From Flagellimonas lutimaris (GTDB lineage: Bacteria; Bacteroidota; Bacteroidia; Flavobacteriales; Flavobacteriaceae), in assembly GCF_003581615.1 (NCBI RefSeq), contig NZ_QXFH01000070.1, positions 310,001 through 374,000 of the forward strand: a stretch of 64,000 nucleotides of DNA, given 5' to 3'. Made by a program: the position numbers and the translations under genes. How positions within the stretch are numbered: the first letter of the stretch is position 1; every line of letters begins with the position of its first letter. This document shows positions 1-8,683 of the stretch, one piece after another. The notes under the pieces are model-generated. The model worked only from the letters and a program-made list of their open reading frames with translations. It ran no database searches and was not told the origin of the DNA.

Positions 1-559
1 ATTCCCTAGAAACCGAAACAGGTCGATCCTCTCCAAAATACTCGGCAAAATGGGTCAAAGTTTTAATAAGCTTATGGGGCGATTCATAAAAAACCATGGT
101 CCGGGTTTCATCAGCAAGTTCCAAAAGTCGTGTCTGGCGACCTTTTTTTACGGGCAAAAACCCTTCAAAAACAAATCGGTCGTTGGGCAAACCGCTATTT
201 ACCAAAGCGGGAACAAAGGCAGTGGCACCTGGTAGACATTCCACTTCAATATCGTTCTCAACACAAGCGCGCGTTAATAAAAATCCAGGGTCAGAAATAG
301 CTGGGGTGCCTGCATCAGAAATCAAGGCATATGTGGAGCCATCTTTCATTTTTTGCACCAAAGAATCCACCTGCTTATGCTCATTGTGCATATGGTGGCT
401 CTGCAAAGGGGTGTTAATTTCAAAATGTTTTAGGAGTTTCCCACTGGTGCGTGTATCCTCGGCCAAAACAACATCAACCTCATTTAAAACCTTGATGGCG
501 CGGAGTGTCATGTCCTCAAGATTTCCGATTGGTGTTGGAACCAGATATAGCTTTCCCAT
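1..559 (-). CDS. rsmI: 16S rRNA (cytidine-2'-O)-methyltransferase RsmI, partial (3' end beyond window)
   Basis: RsmI uses S-adenosylmethionine to 2'-O-methylate C1402 of 16S rRNA in the decoding centre. The reading frame starts at the ATG whose complement is at 557-559 and runs off the left edge, so about 186 residues are visible. It opens with the family hallmark PTPIGNLEDMTLRAI (residues 8-22), followed by AEDTRTSGKLL and SDAGTPAISDPG, the tetrapyrrole-methylase-fold motifs that bind the cofactor; the visible end reaches FEGFLPVKKGRQ and FYESPHK. The family is usually about 225-290 residues, so only the C-terminal end is missing. The neighbouring unknown gene is on the same strand upstream, 48 bases away, and could be co-transcribed. 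Identity is clear from the motifs. Confidence 0.95.
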   Translation of the reverse strand, partial: MGKLYLVPTPIGNLEDMTLRAIKVLNEVDVVLAEDTRTSGKLLKHFEINTPLQSHHMHNEHKQVDSLVQKMKDGSTYALISDAGTPAISDPGFLLTRACVENDIEVECLPGATAFVPALVNSGLPNDRFVFEGFLPVKKGRQTRLLELADETRTMVFYESPHKLIKTLTHFAEYFGEDRPVSVSRE

Positions 560-607
560 GGACTAAAGTTAAGGTCTTCCAGTTAAAATAAAATTGGAAA
601 AATGAAT

Positions 608-1297
608 TTATGCGAACCTACGTTCAATTAAAGCGGTAAAGCGAGCTTCGTATTCTTCTTTACCCTCCCAATTGTTGTACTCCGGTTTTACCATGTTGTT
701 GATAAATGCAATGGAACGTTCCTCGGTGTCAATAGTGTTGAGTTGGGAAAGTACCCTTGTGTAATCTTCCATACTATTGTTAAAAAGGTGCTTTACAAAG
801 GCAAGTTTATCGTTGAGCCCCACTTGAAGGTCCTTGGCCAATCTGTCGTTCAAAGATTTAGCTTTTTTCTGCTGGGTGGTAACAGCACTATCATCGGTGG
901 GAGCCAAGTTTTCCTTATCGTTTTTCATAAAATCAGGCTTGGCTACAAATTCAGCAAACACCTTTTCCAAATCGGCGTTGGAGGGCATTTCGGAAACCAT
1001 ATCTTTTATGGTGTCCATACCCGGGGTCATAATATCTTCCTGATGTGGATTGCTTTCAGGCACAGAGATGTTGCCACTCAAAACCGCATTTGCCATTTTC
1101 TCAAACCTTGTGGCAATCACATTCTTGCTGGTGTCAACCTCAACATCGCTTAATTTTTCGTCTATGAATTTCAATACGGCCAACTTTTCGTAAATCTCTT
1201 TGGACTTCTCATAAAGTGCCGCAAGATCCGTGTCCTCTCTTGCCGTAATTATTTCGGTGGACAACTTGATCAACTCTTCCCTCAATTTCCGTATCAT
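608..1297 (-). CDS. Conserved hypothetical protein, soluble, helical
   Basis: A 229-residue protein with no signal peptide and no membrane segment, so probably cytoplasmic. It is rich in charged helical sequence. The C-terminal third contains a stretch of the type LNDRLAKDLQVGLNDKLAFV followed by HLFNNSMEDY and LNTIDTEERSIAFI, a pattern I recognise from short unknown proteins across Bacteroidota, in which a helix pair is followed by a leucine-asparagine turn. The middle (about residues 70-140) looks low in order and acidic. It lies upstream of rsmI on the same strand with 48 bases between them and is divergent from tdk. I cannot name a function; the gene is real because it is long, has an ATG start and keeps a clean frame. 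Confidence 0.75.
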   Translation of the reverse strand: MIRKLREELIKLSTEIITAREDTDLAALYEKSKEIYEKLAVLKFIDEKLSDVEVDTSKNVIATRFEKMANAVLSGNISVPESNPHQEDIMTPGMDTIKDMVSEMPSNADLEKVFAEFVAKPDFMKNDKENLAPTDDSAVTTQQKKAKSLNDRLAKDLQVGLNDKLAFVKHLFNNSMEDYTRVLSQLNTIDTEERSIAFINNMVKPEYNNWEGKEEYEARFTALIERRFA

Positions 1298-1393
1298 AGC
1301 TTTTCTTTTTTACTATAAAAATATAATGATTTTGCTAATACCCTATCAACAAAAGGTTAAAATCTTATTGAAAACAGGGGTGCAATTTTTTAG

Positions 1394-1401
1394 TAGCTTT
1401 G
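1394..1401 (+). promoter_or_regulatory. Possible Bacteroidota promoter -7 element for tdk
   Basis: TAGCTTTG matches the TAnnTTTG consensus 51 bases before the tdk start codon. The nearest upstream TTG (1368-1370) is 23 bases away, longer than the usual 17-20, so the -33 part is weak. Confidence 0.4.
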
Positions 1402-1452
1402 TGCTTGTCCCAATATAACGGGAAAACAAACAATTTCTTTCAAAAATACGGT

Positions 1453-2097
1453 ATGTTTCTCGAAAACACGGTCAATCATAAAGAACAGTTTGGATGGATT
1501 GAGGTTATCTGCGGCTCCATGTTTTCCGGAAAGACCGAAGAGCTCATCCGAAGACTGAAGCGCGCACAATTTGCCAAGCAAAAAGTGGAAATCTTTAAAC
1601 CCATTGTGGATACCCGTTATCATGAGGAAATGGTGGTCTCCCACGATTCCAACGAAATTAGGTCCACTCCTGTGCCCGCAGCAGCCAATATTCGCCTCTT
1701 GGCAGATGACTGTGATGTCGTAGGAATTGACGAGGCCCAATTTTTTGATGATGAAATTGTGACCGTCTGCAATGATTTGGCCAACCGAGGGGTTCGCGTA
1801 GTAGTCGCTGGTCTGGATATGGACTTTAAGGGCAATCCATTTGGGCCCATGCCCTCTTTAATGGCCACCGCAGAATATGTAACCAAAGTACATGCTGTTT
1901 GCACACGAACCGGAAATTTGGCCAACTACAGTTTTAGAAAATCCCTTAACGACACTTTAGTGTTGCTAGGCGAAACCGAAGAATACGAGCCTTTGAGCCG
2001 AGCCGCATTTTACAAAGCTATGCTGCGCGAAAAAATCAAAGAAATGGATGTGGATTCGGAAGAAGTAAATACCAAAAAAGAGGAATCGAATGAGTAA
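1453..2097 (+). CDS. tdk: Thymidine kinase
   Basis: Phosphorylates thymidine to dTMP with ATP in the pyrimidine salvage pathway. The 214-residue product has the P-loop [15 protein letters not shown] near residue 20, the Walker B-like DEAQFFDD near residue 97, and the C-terminal lasso region with the GNLANYSFR stretch, as in type II (TK1-like) thymidine kinases. I chose the ATG at 1453, which gives [15 protein letters not shown], over an in-frame TTG at 1399 because the longer N-terminus lies in the predicted leader. The structural zinc site of E. coli-type TK (two CxxC pairs) is reduced here: only one cysteine remains (VCTRTGN), which I believe is usual for this phylum. The stop codon overlaps the alr start by 8 bases, so the two are translationally coupled. 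Confidence 0.95.
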   Translation: MFLENTVNHKEQFGWIEVICGSMFSGKTEELIRRLKRAQFAKQKVEIFKPIVDTRYHEEMVVSHDSNEIRSTPVPAAANIRLLADDCDVVGIDEAQFFDDEIVTVCNDLANRGVRVVVAGLDMDFKGNPFGPMPSLMATAEYVTKVHAVCTRTGNLANYSFRKSLNDTLVLLGETEEYEPLSRAAFYKAMLREKIKEMDVDSEEVNTKKEESNE

Positions 2098-3199
2098 GGT
2101 CGGAGAAACCACGTTGATTCTGGACCTTTCGGCCTTGGAACACAATTACAACTACTTACGGTCCCAAATAAACCCTGGAACCAAATTTTTAGGTGTTGTA
2201 AAAGCCTTCGCTTATGGAAGTGATATAGTAACTATTGCAAAAAAACTCAAACAATTGGGTGCCGATTATTTGGCCGTTGCTTATGTGAGTGAAGGGGTTT
2301 TGTTGCGCGAAGCAGGTATTAAAACACCTATTTTGGTGTTACATCCTTTAGCTTCCAATTTTGATGATTTGATTGCATACTGCTTGGAACCGAGTATTTA
2401 TTCTAGAAATATCCTGAACCAGTTTCTTGAAGTTGCTAAAGCAAAGCAACAGTCGGATTATCCCGTCCACATCAAATTCAATACAGGTTTAAACCGTTTG
2501 GGTTTTTCAGAAAATGATACTGATTTTATTGCAGAGGAAACCAAGGACAACGGAAGCATCAAAATAGTTTCTTGCTTTTCACATTTGGCTGCGTCGGAAG
2601 ATATCAACGAACGTGATTTTAGTTTAAAGCAAATCAACTCCTTCAAAAATTTGAGTAACAAACTCATTGATGCGTTGGGCTACGCCCCCATGCGACACAT
2701 GCTGAACACTTCAGGCATCATCAACTATCCGGAAGCTCAGTTTGAAATGGTCCGCAGTGGAATCGGGTTGTATGGCTATGGCAATCAAGCCGAAGTGGAT
2801 GCACAATTAAAACCTGTGGCTACCCTAAAAACCATTATTTCGCAAATCCATCAAATCGATGCCAACGAATCTGTTGGGTACAACCGTGCTTTCAAATCCG
2901 ACGGCGCCATCAAAAGTGCCACCTTGCCCATTGGCCATGCCGATGGTATTGGCCGACAGTACGGAAAAGGCAAAGGTTTCGTTACTATCAATGGAAAAAA
3001 AGCACCCATACTCGGTAATGTTTGCATGGATATGATCATGGTAGATGTTACTGGAATCGATTGCCAAGAAGGAGACGAAGTCATCGTTTTTGGACCGAAG
3101 AAATCGGCTGAAAGATTTGCGTCATCTGCGAACACCATTTCTTATGAAATCCTAACCGCCATATCACAACGCGTAAAAAGAGAGGTAATAAACCAATGA
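2090..3199 (+). CDS. alr: Alanine racemase
   Basis: Interconverts L- and D-alanine with pyridoxal phosphate, supplying D-Ala for peptidoglycan. The 369-residue protein has the PLP lysine in the [11 protein letters not shown] motif near residue 38 and the catalytic tyrosine in SVGYNRAF near residue 264, with the C-terminal beta domain containing [13 protein letters not shown]. The length is typical (360-380). The ATG at 2090 lies inside the 3' end of tdk, so the pair is one transcription unit. The N-terminus starts directly with the TIM-barrel strand ([17 protein letters not shown]), so there is no fused MurF domain such as occurs in some Bacteroidota. Confidence 0.96.
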   Translation: MSKVGETTLILDLSALEHNYNYLRSQINPGTKFLGVVKAFAYGSDIVTIAKKLKQLGADYLAVAYVSEGVLLREAGIKTPILVLHPLASNFDDLIAYCLEPSIYSRNILNQFLEVAKAKQQSDYPVHIKFNTGLNRLGFSENDTDFIAEETKDNGSIKIVSCFSHLAASEDINERDFSLKQINSFKNLSNKLIDALGYAPMRHMLNTSGIINYPEAQFEMVRSGIGLYGYGNQAEVDAQLKPVATLKTIISQIHQIDANESVGYNRAFKSDGAIKSATLPIGHADGIGRQYGKGKGFVTINGKKAPILGNVCMDMIMVDVTGIDCQEGDEVIVFGPKKSAERFASSANTISYEILTAISQRVKREVINQ

Positions 3200-3274
3200 T
3201 TTTTGGTCTAGACAGAGGAACAAACCGCTTTTTTGCTTAATTTGTCTCTGATTAACCAATACTCAACTATAAAA

Positions 3275-3682
3275 ATGGGATTTTTAAAAGAGTTTAAAGA
3301 TTTTGCCATGAAAGGAAACCTGGTGGATATCGCCGTAGGTTTTGTCATGGGTGCCGCTTTTAAAGAAGTGGTTTCTTCGTTCACGGGAGGCATAGTTTCT
3401 CCTTTGATCGGATTATTGTTCAACGCAGATTTCAACGATTTGAAGTATGTGATTACCGAGGGTACTCCCAATGATGCCGGAGAAATTGTCGGGGAAATAG
3501 CCGTAATGTATGGTGCATTCCTTACCAATGTTATCGACTTTATCATAGTGGCCTTTGTTATGTTCCTTGTGGTTAAAGCCGTGAACAAAATGAAGAAAAA
3601 AGAAGAGCCTGCTCCAGAACCTCCAAAGGGACCAACCCAAGAGGAATTGTTGGCAGAAATCCGCGATTTGTTGAAGAAATAA
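3275..3682 (+). CDS. mscL: Large-conductance mechanosensitive channel MscL
   Basis: A homopentameric inner-membrane channel that opens under membrane tension to release solutes during osmotic downshock. The 135-residue product has the typical N-terminal amphipathic helix and TM1 (FKDFAMKGNLVDIAVGFVMG), a periplasmic loop, TM2 (residues about 86-108, NVIDFIIVAFVMFLVV) and a charged C-terminal bundle (MKKKEEPAPEPPKGPTQEEL). I chose ATG 3275 (MGFLKEF) instead of an in-frame TTG at 3233, because MscL proteins begin a few residues before the amphipathic helix. It follows alr by 75 bases and ends before a hairpin terminator. Confidence 0.96.
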   Translation: MGFLKEFKDFAMKGNLVDIAVGFVMGAAFKEVVSSFTGGIVSPLIGLLFNADFNDLKYVITEGTPNDAGEIVGEIAVMYGAFLTNVIDFIIVAFVMFLVVKAVNKMKKKEEPAPEPPKGPTQEELLAEIRDLLKK

Positions 3683-3692
3683 AAATCTTTGG

Positions 3693-3710
3693 TACCGAAA
3701 AGTTTCGGTA
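3693..3710. repeat. Short perfect inverted repeat after mscL
   Basis: TACCGAAA at 3693-3700 and TTTCGGTA at 3703-3710 form a perfect 8-base palindrome just behind mscL. There is no T-run after it, so it is not a complete terminator by itself, but it could stabilise the mRNA 3' end. Confidence 0.4.
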
Positions 3711-3738
3711 TCGCCGCTACATCACAATAACCTTTAAA

Positions 3739-3780
3739 AACCATCAATGTGTTTCGCTAACATGTTGATGGTTGTTTTAT
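3739..3780 (+). terminator. Probable intrinsic terminator of mscL
   Basis: AACCATCAA (3739-3747) pairs with TTGATGGTT (3765-3773) across a 17-base loop, followed by a T-rich tail. It separates mscL from the asd promoter. Confidence 0.6.
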
Positions 3781-3823
3781 TTATAACATTTTGTTATTTT
3801 TTATTGATTGGTTGCAAAAAAGC

Positions 3824-3853
3824 TTGTTTAAGTCGCTGACTGAACTACCTTTG
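3824..3853 (+). promoter_or_regulatory. Bacteroidota-type housekeeping promoter of asd
   Basis: TTG at 3824-3826, a 19-base spacer, then TACCTTTG at 3846-3853: a full match to the TTG-N19-TAnnTTTG consensus. It sits 20 bases before the asd start codon, giving a very short leader. Confidence 0.75.
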
Positions 3854-3873
3854 CAACAAGAAATAATTTTACG

Positions 3874-4887
3874 ATGAAAGTAGCAGTTGTTGGAGCCACC
3901 GGAATGGTAGGCGAAGTCATGTTGAAAGTGTTGGAAGAACGTAACTTTCCCATTACAGAATTGTTGTTGGTTGCTTCGGAGCGTTCCGTAGGCAAAAAAC
4001 TTACTTATAAAAATGAAGAGTACACCGTAATAGGATTGGCAGACGCTGTTGCTGCCCAACCGGACATTGCCATATTCTCTGCAGGGGGGGACACTTCTTT
4101 GGAGTGGGCTCCGAAATTTGCCGATGTAGGGACCACGGTAATCGATAACTCATCTGCTTGGCGCATGGACCCGACCAAAAAATTGGTGGTGCCGGAAATC
4201 AATGCCGATGAATTGACTGCTGATGACAAAATCATAGCAAACCCTAACTGCTCCACCATTCAAATGGTATTGGCCTTGGACCCTTTGCACAAAAAGTATC
4301 AAATGAAACGCGTAGTGGTGTCAACTTACCAATCTGTTTCGGGAACTGGGGTTAAAGCGGTAGAACAAATGGAGAACGAAGCTGCCGGAATCGAAGGTGA
4401 AATGGCATATCCTTACCCCATCAACCGAAATGCGTTGCCCCATTGCGATGTATTCTTGGAAAATGGGTACACCAAAGAAGAGATGAAATTGGCCCGTGAG
4501 CCACAAAAAATATTGGACGACCGTACGTTTTCGGTTACCGCAACCGCAGTTCGAATCCCAACCGCTGGCGGGCACTCAGAATCTGTGAACGTGGAGTTCC
4601 ACAACGATTTTGATTTGACAGAAGTTCGAAAGTTACTCAGTGAAACCCCAGGAATCGTGGTTCAGGACAATCCAGATACCAACACCTACCCCATGCCTGT
4701 TTTTGCCAATGGCAAGGACGATGTTTTTGTGGGTAGACTCCGCAGGGACGAAACTCAACCCAACACTTTAAATATGTGGATAGTGGCGGACAACCTTAGA
4801 AAAGGGGCAGCTACCAATGCTGTGCAGATTGCGGAGTATTTGGTGGAAAACAACTTGGTTTCGAATACATCAGAGGCAATTTCTTAG
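3874..4887 (+). CDS. asd: Aspartate-semialdehyde dehydrogenase
   Basis: Reduces aspartyl phosphate to aspartate semialdehyde with NADPH, the branch point to lysine/diaminopimelate, threonine and methionine. The 337-residue protein begins with the nucleotide-binding MKVAVVGATGMVGEV. The catalytic cysteine is in NPNCSTIQ near residue 128 and the substrate-binding region includes PTAGGHSESV near residue 230. Length is normal for the family (330-370). It is monocistronic: its own promoter stands at 3824-3853, and a bidirectional terminator follows. The start codon is the first ATG after the promoter. Confidence 0.96.
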   Translation: MKVAVVGATGMVGEVMLKVLEERNFPITELLLVASERSVGKKLTYKNEEYTVIGLADAVAAQPDIAIFSAGGDTSLEWAPKFADVGTTVIDNSSAWRMDPTKKLVVPEINADELTADDKIIANPNCSTIQMVLALDPLHKKYQMKRVVVSTYQSVSGTGVKAVEQMENEAAGIEGEMAYPYPINRNALPHCDVFLENGYTKEEMKLAREPQKILDDRTFSVTATAVRIPTAGGHSESVNVEFHNDFDLTEVRKLLSETPGIVVQDNPDTNTYPMPVFANGKDDVFVGRLRRDETQPNTLNMWIVADNLRKGAATNAVQIAEYLVENNLVSNTSEAIS

Positions 4888-4910
4888 GAAGTTATTGCTT
4901 ATTTAAAATA

Positions 4911-4942
4911 AAAAAAGGGGGCAATTGGCCCCCTTCTTCTTT
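4911..4942. terminator. Bidirectional intrinsic terminator between asd and the subtilase gene
   Basis: AAGGGGGC (4915-4922), a 5-base loop and GCCCCCTT (4928-4935) form a perfect stem with an A-run on the left and a T-rich run on the right, so it can stop transcription from both convergent genes. Confidence 0.85.
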
Positions 4943-4955
4943 TATAGTGATAGGG

Positions 4956-6203
4956 TTAGTTTACACCAATTGTATCAGCGTTTCCGTCGGGGTCACCACT
5001 TACCGTTCCTCCATTGCTAATGTTTCCCAAAAGCAACAGACCACATGCATGTGGAGAAGCCATGGAAGTACCACTTATGGTATTGTATCCTCCTGGCCAA
5101 GTAGACTTAATAGCTACACCAGGCTCACAAAAATCAACCGGCGGATTTCCATAGTTTGAGAACGAAGCCCAAATATCTCCTTCGGACATCGCAGAAATGG
5201 TATAGATATTATTTCCGTTGGCCGAAGCAGGAGAAGACCCATTCGCATCCGCACTTTCATTACCAGCAGCAATGGCAAATTTCACGACTGATGAAGCATT
5301 GATTACTGCATCGTTAACAGCTTGGGAAAATCCACCTCCCAAACTCATATTGGCCACATCTCCATTAGAAGCATTGGCAGCCACAAAATCAATTCCTGCA
5401 ATAACTCCAGAGTAGGAACCACTACCGCGACGGTCCAAAACCTTCACTGGAATCACAGTAGCACCGGCAGCAACACCAACAACACCAATCTCGTTATCAA
5501 TGGCAGCTACAGTACCTGCTACGTGTGTTCCGTGACCGTTTTTATCCACGGTCAAGTCAGAATCAGGTCCATTGGTAAAAGCATTGTACCCTCGGCTTAC
5601 ATCCACATTCAAATCTTCGTGAGTAGATTCTATACCGGAATCAATAATCCACGCAACATTATTACCAGTATAAGAAGACCCGCCATTAACTCTGGCTATT
5701 CCCCATGGAATTTCTTGAGCAGCAGATCCGCCGCCTCCACCTCCACCTGGACCTTTTCCTGGTGGTGGTGCCAAAGTAAACATTTGGTCTTTTTCAATAT
5801 AGGCCACACGATTATCTCCAGAAAGCTTGGCTGCATCTGCAGAACTCATTCGGGCGGAAACTCCCATCAAAGTTTTGCTATACACGCGGTCAATAATTTC
5901 TCCTTTCATTTGTAGACTTCCCAAAACTTCAGTAGCCAATTGTTTTACAGCTCCTTTGGCTGATTTATAATCAGTTCCAAATTTAGCGCCAACATCACCG
6001 GTCACCTTTTGATCAAAAACAACAATGTACGAACCATCAATTTCGTAACTGCCCTGATTGAAAATCACAGATTCCTCTGTTTCGGGAACTGCAATTGAAT
6101 TTTCGAGGTTTTCCATTTCAGTTTGACTCTCATCCGAACAAGAGAATAAAATCAACCCAGTACTGGCCAAAAAGACCATCCTTTTTAAAAGAGGTTTTTT
6201 CAT
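4956..6203 (-). CDS. S8 family serine peptidase (subtilase), lipoprotein
   Basis: A 415-residue exported subtilisin-like protease. The N-terminus has a lipoprotein signal with the lipobox LFSC around residue 22, so the protein is predicted to be membrane-anchored. An inhibitor I9-type propeptide follows (residues about 55-140), then a proline/glycine hinge with seven consecutive glycines (about 148-160), and the S8 catalytic domain: Asp in WIIDSGIE (about 188), His in NGHGTHVAGT (about 224), Ser in SGTSMASPH (about 379). All three catalytic residues are present. The domain ends soon after the serine, without the C-terminal sorting domain of type IX secretion cargo. It is convergent to asd. 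A TAnnTTTG box and a 17-base palindrome lie upstream. Confidence 0.92.
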   Translation of the reverse strand: MKKPLLKRMVFLASTGLILFSCSDESQTEMENLENSIAVPETEESVIFNQGSYEIDGSYIVVFDQKVTGDVGAKFGTDYKSAKGAVKQLATEVLGSLQMKGEIIDRVYSKTLMGVSARMSSADAAKLSGDNRVAYIEKDQMFTLAPPPGKGPGGGGGGGSAAQEIPWGIARVNGGSSYTGNNVAWIIDSGIESTHEDLNVDVSRGYNAFTNGPDSDLTVDKNGHGTHVAGTVAAIDNEIGVVGVAAGATVIPVKVLDRRGSGSYSGVIAGIDFVAANASNGDVANMSLGGGFSQAVNDAVINASSVVKFAIAAGNESADANGSSPASANGNNIYTISAMSEGDIWASFSNYGNPPVDFCEPGVAIKSTWPGGYNTISGTSMASPHACGLLLLGNISNGGTVSGDPDGNADTIGVN

Positions 6204-6254
6204 AATTCTATTAGTTTTTAGTTTTAATCTGGATGAATGTAATACTTTTCCTCA

Positions 6255-6262
6255 CAAAAATA
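6255..6262 (-). promoter_or_regulatory. Possible -7 promoter element of the subtilase gene
   Basis: On the minus strand TATTTTTG matches TAnnTTTG, 52 bases before the start codon. No TTG lies at the right distance; instead a palindrome occupies that place. Confidence 0.4.
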
Positions 6263-6271
6263 TGTTATATC

Positions 6272-6288
6272 GTTAAAAAATTTTTAAC
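6272..6288. promoter_or_regulatory. Perfect palindrome upstream of the subtilase gene, operator-like
   Basis: GTTAAAAA, one central A, then TTTTTAAC (17 bases). It lies immediately upstream of the -7 box at 6255-6262, where the -33 element of the minus-strand promoter would be, so it could be an operator. AT-rich palindromes also arise by chance. Confidence 0.35.
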
Positions 6289-6485
6289 ATTACCTTAACT
6301 TTTTTATGTGGATTACGCTTTCCAGCCCATATCTTATCTTGTTTTTTATTTTTTTAAACTCCTATAAAAAAAAGGACTCACACAAAACCAGACAGCATCA
6401 ATCTCATAAAATTCGTTAAAGCCTATTTGCTTCGTTCAGGTTTCTTTGTTTTATGGTATTTTTATCCGAATCAATCCAAGAAAAC

Positions 6486-8642
6486 ATGAAAAACATAAGT
6501 CTGTTGGCTGCGTTGGTTTTATTTGCAGCCTGCCAAGAAGAAACAAAAAAAAGAGATCCCATAACTGTGAACTACCCCACTACCAAAAAAGTTGACACCA
6601 TTGATAATTATTTTGGAACCGAAGTGCCCGACCCCTTCCGTTGGTTGGAAGATGACCGTAGCGAAGAGACCGAAGCTTGGGTAAAAAAGCAAAACGCAGT
6701 CACTTTTGGCTATTTGGATAAAATTCCGTTCCGTGAAGATTTAAAAAACCGATTGGAAAAACTCTGGAACTATGAAAAAGTAGGTTCCCCATTTAAGGAA
6801 GGTGACTACACCTATTATTACAAAAACAATGGCCTACAGAATCAATATGTGGTTTACCGTAAAAAAGATGATGGCGAAGAAGAGGTGTTTTTGGACCCTA
6901 ACACATTTTCTGAAGACGGCACTACATCCTTAATGGGACTCAGCTTTACCAAAGATGGCTCCAAAGCCGCTTACCTTATTTCCGAAGGAGGAAGCGATTG
7001 GCGAAAAGCCATTACCATTGATGCGGAATCCAAAGAGATTGTAGAGGATACTTTAGTCGATATCAAATTTAGTGGTGTGTCTTGGAAAGGAAACGATGGT
7101 TTCTTTTACTCCAGCTACGACAAACCGGAGGGAAGCGAACTTTCTGCAAAAACGGACCAGCATAAACTGTACTATCATAAATTGGGTACACCCCAATCCG
7201 AGGATAAAATCATCTTCGGGGGTACTCCTGAAGAAAAACACCGTTATGTAGGTGGTTCCGTTTCAGAAGATCAAAAATATCTATTCATTTCGGCATCCGT
7301 TTCCACATCAGGAAACAAATTGTTTATGATGGACCTTTCTGAAACCGATCCAGAGCTCATCACTATTTTGGATGACACCGATTCTGACACCTACGTTATC
7401 GACAATGAAGGTTCAAAACTCTATTTGGTAACCGACCGAGAAGCTCCCAACAAAAAAGTGGTGGTTGTGGATGCTTCCAACCCTACACCAGATAATTGGC
7501 AAGACCTGATTCCAGAAACTGAAAATGTATTGACAGCAGGAACCGGCGGAGGCTATTTCTTTACCGAATATATGGTGGATGCCATTTCCAAAGTACTTCA
7601 GTATGACTATGAAGGAAATTTGGTCCGCGAAGTGGAACTGCCAGGTGTAGGAAGCGCAGGAGGTTTTGGTGGCAAAAAAGAAGACAAGGAATTCTATTTC
7701 TCCTTTACCAATTACAACACGCCTGGATCTTTGTACAAATACAATGTGGAAACGGGTGAGTACGAGCAATATTGGAAACCTCAAATTGATTTTAATCCAG
7801 ATGATTATGAATCAAAACAGGTATTCTACAATTCAAAAGATGGCACAAAAGTGCCTATGATCATCACCTATAAAAAAGGAACAGAACTCAACGGTAAAAA
7901 CCCTACCATTCTTTATGGCTATGGAGGTTTTAATATCAGTTTGACACCTTCATTTAGCATTGTGAATGCCGTTTGGATGGAGCAAGGTGGTGTGTATGCC
8001 GTTCCCAACCTAAGAGGTGGTGGAGAATACGGTAAAAAATGGCACATAGCGGGCACCAAGCTTCAAAAGCAGAATGTTTTTGATGACTTTATCGCCGCTG
8101 CAGAATACCTGATTGATAATAAGTACACTTCTAAAGAATATTTGGCCATTCGTGGTGGTTCCAATGGTGGATTATTGGTTGGTGCCACAATGACCCAGCG
8201 ACCTGATTTAATGCAAGTAGCTTTGCCAGCTGTGGGTGTAATGGACATGTTGCGCTATCACACCTTTACCGCAGGAGCTGGATGGGCCTACGATTACGGA
8301 ACTTCGGAAGACAACGAAGAAATGTTTAAATATATTAAAGGCTACTCCCCAGTACACAACGTAAAAGAAGGAACTGAGTATCCGGCCACTTTGGTAACTA
8401 CTGGAGACCACGATGATCGTGTGGTTCCTGCGCACAGCTTTAAATTTGCTGCAGAATTACAGGAAAAACAAGCTGGCGAACAACCTACCCTAATTCGAAT
8501 CGAGACCAATGCAGGTCACGGGGCAGGAACGCCAGTAAGCAAAACCATTGAGCAATATTCCGATATTTTTGGGTTTACCTTTTTTAATATGGGATTTGAT
8601 GAATTGCCCAACCAAGCCGTGCTCAAAGAATTTAAAGATTAA
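6486..8642 (+). CDS. Prolyl oligopeptidase family (S9) serine peptidase, lipoprotein
   Basis: An oligopeptidase that cleaves short peptides after proline, probably exported. The 718-residue product starts with a lipoprotein signal ([19 protein letters not shown], lipobox FAAC); an in-frame upstream ATG at 6453 would add residues before the signal and is less likely. The N-terminal segment [16 protein letters not shown] is the family entry motif, the middle forms the seven-bladed propeller (about residues 75-420), and the C-terminal hydrolase domain carries the nucleophile in [10 protein letters not shown] (about 555), Asp in [11 protein letters not shown] (about 640) and His in NAGHGAGTP (about 675). 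Length matches the family (680-720). It is followed by a strong terminator. Confidence 0.93.
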   Translation: MKNISLLAALVLFAACQEETKKRDPITVNYPTTKKVDTIDNYFGTEVPDPFRWLEDDRSEETEAWVKKQNAVTFGYLDKIPFREDLKNRLEKLWNYEKVGSPFKEGDYTYYYKNNGLQNQYVVYRKKDDGEEEVFLDPNTFSEDGTTSLMGLSFTKDGSKAAYLISEGGSDWRKAITIDAESKEIVEDTLVDIKFSGVSWKGNDGFFYSSYDKPEGSELSAKTDQHKLYYHKLGTPQSEDKIIFGGTPEEKHRYVGGSVSEDQKYLFISASVSTSGNKLFMMDLSETDPELITILDDTDSDTYVIDNEGSKLYLVTDREAPNKKVVVVDASNPTPDNWQDLIPETENVLTAGTGGGYFFTEYMVDAISKVLQYDYEGNLVREVELPGVGSAGGFGGKKEDKEFYFSFTNYNTPGSLYKYNVETGEYEQYWKPQIDFNPDDYESKQVFYNSKDGTKVPMIITYKKGTELNGKNPTILYGYGGFNISLTPSFSIVNAVWMEQGGVYAVPNLRGGGEYGKKWHIAGTKLQKQNVFDDFIAAAEYLIDNKYTSKEYLAIRGGSNGGLLVGATMTQRPDLMQVALPAVGVMDMLRYHTFTAGAGWAYDYGTSEDNEEMFKYIKGYSPVHNVKEGTEYPATLVTTGDHDDRVVPAHSFKFAAELQEKQAGEQPTLIRIETNAGHGAGTPVSKTIEQYSDIFGFTFFNMGFDELPNQAVLKEFKD

Positions 8643-8649
8643 ACATATA

Positions 8650-8683
8650 AAGGGCCACTGATTTTGAGTGGCCCTTCTTTTCT
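8650..8683 (+). terminator. Intrinsic terminator between the S9 peptidase and the ABC ATPase
   Basis: AAGGGCCACT (8650-8659), loop GATTTTG, AGTGGCCCTT (8667-8676), then CTTTTCT. The stem is a perfect 10 base pairs. The T-tract directly touches the start codon of the next gene at 8684. Confidence 0.85.

Noticed and set aside
5322..5915. Open frame of 197 codons on the plus strand opposite the subtilase
   Set aside because: Antisense of a gene with all catalytic motifs; its composition (serine, histidine, isoleucine) mirrors the complementary codons.
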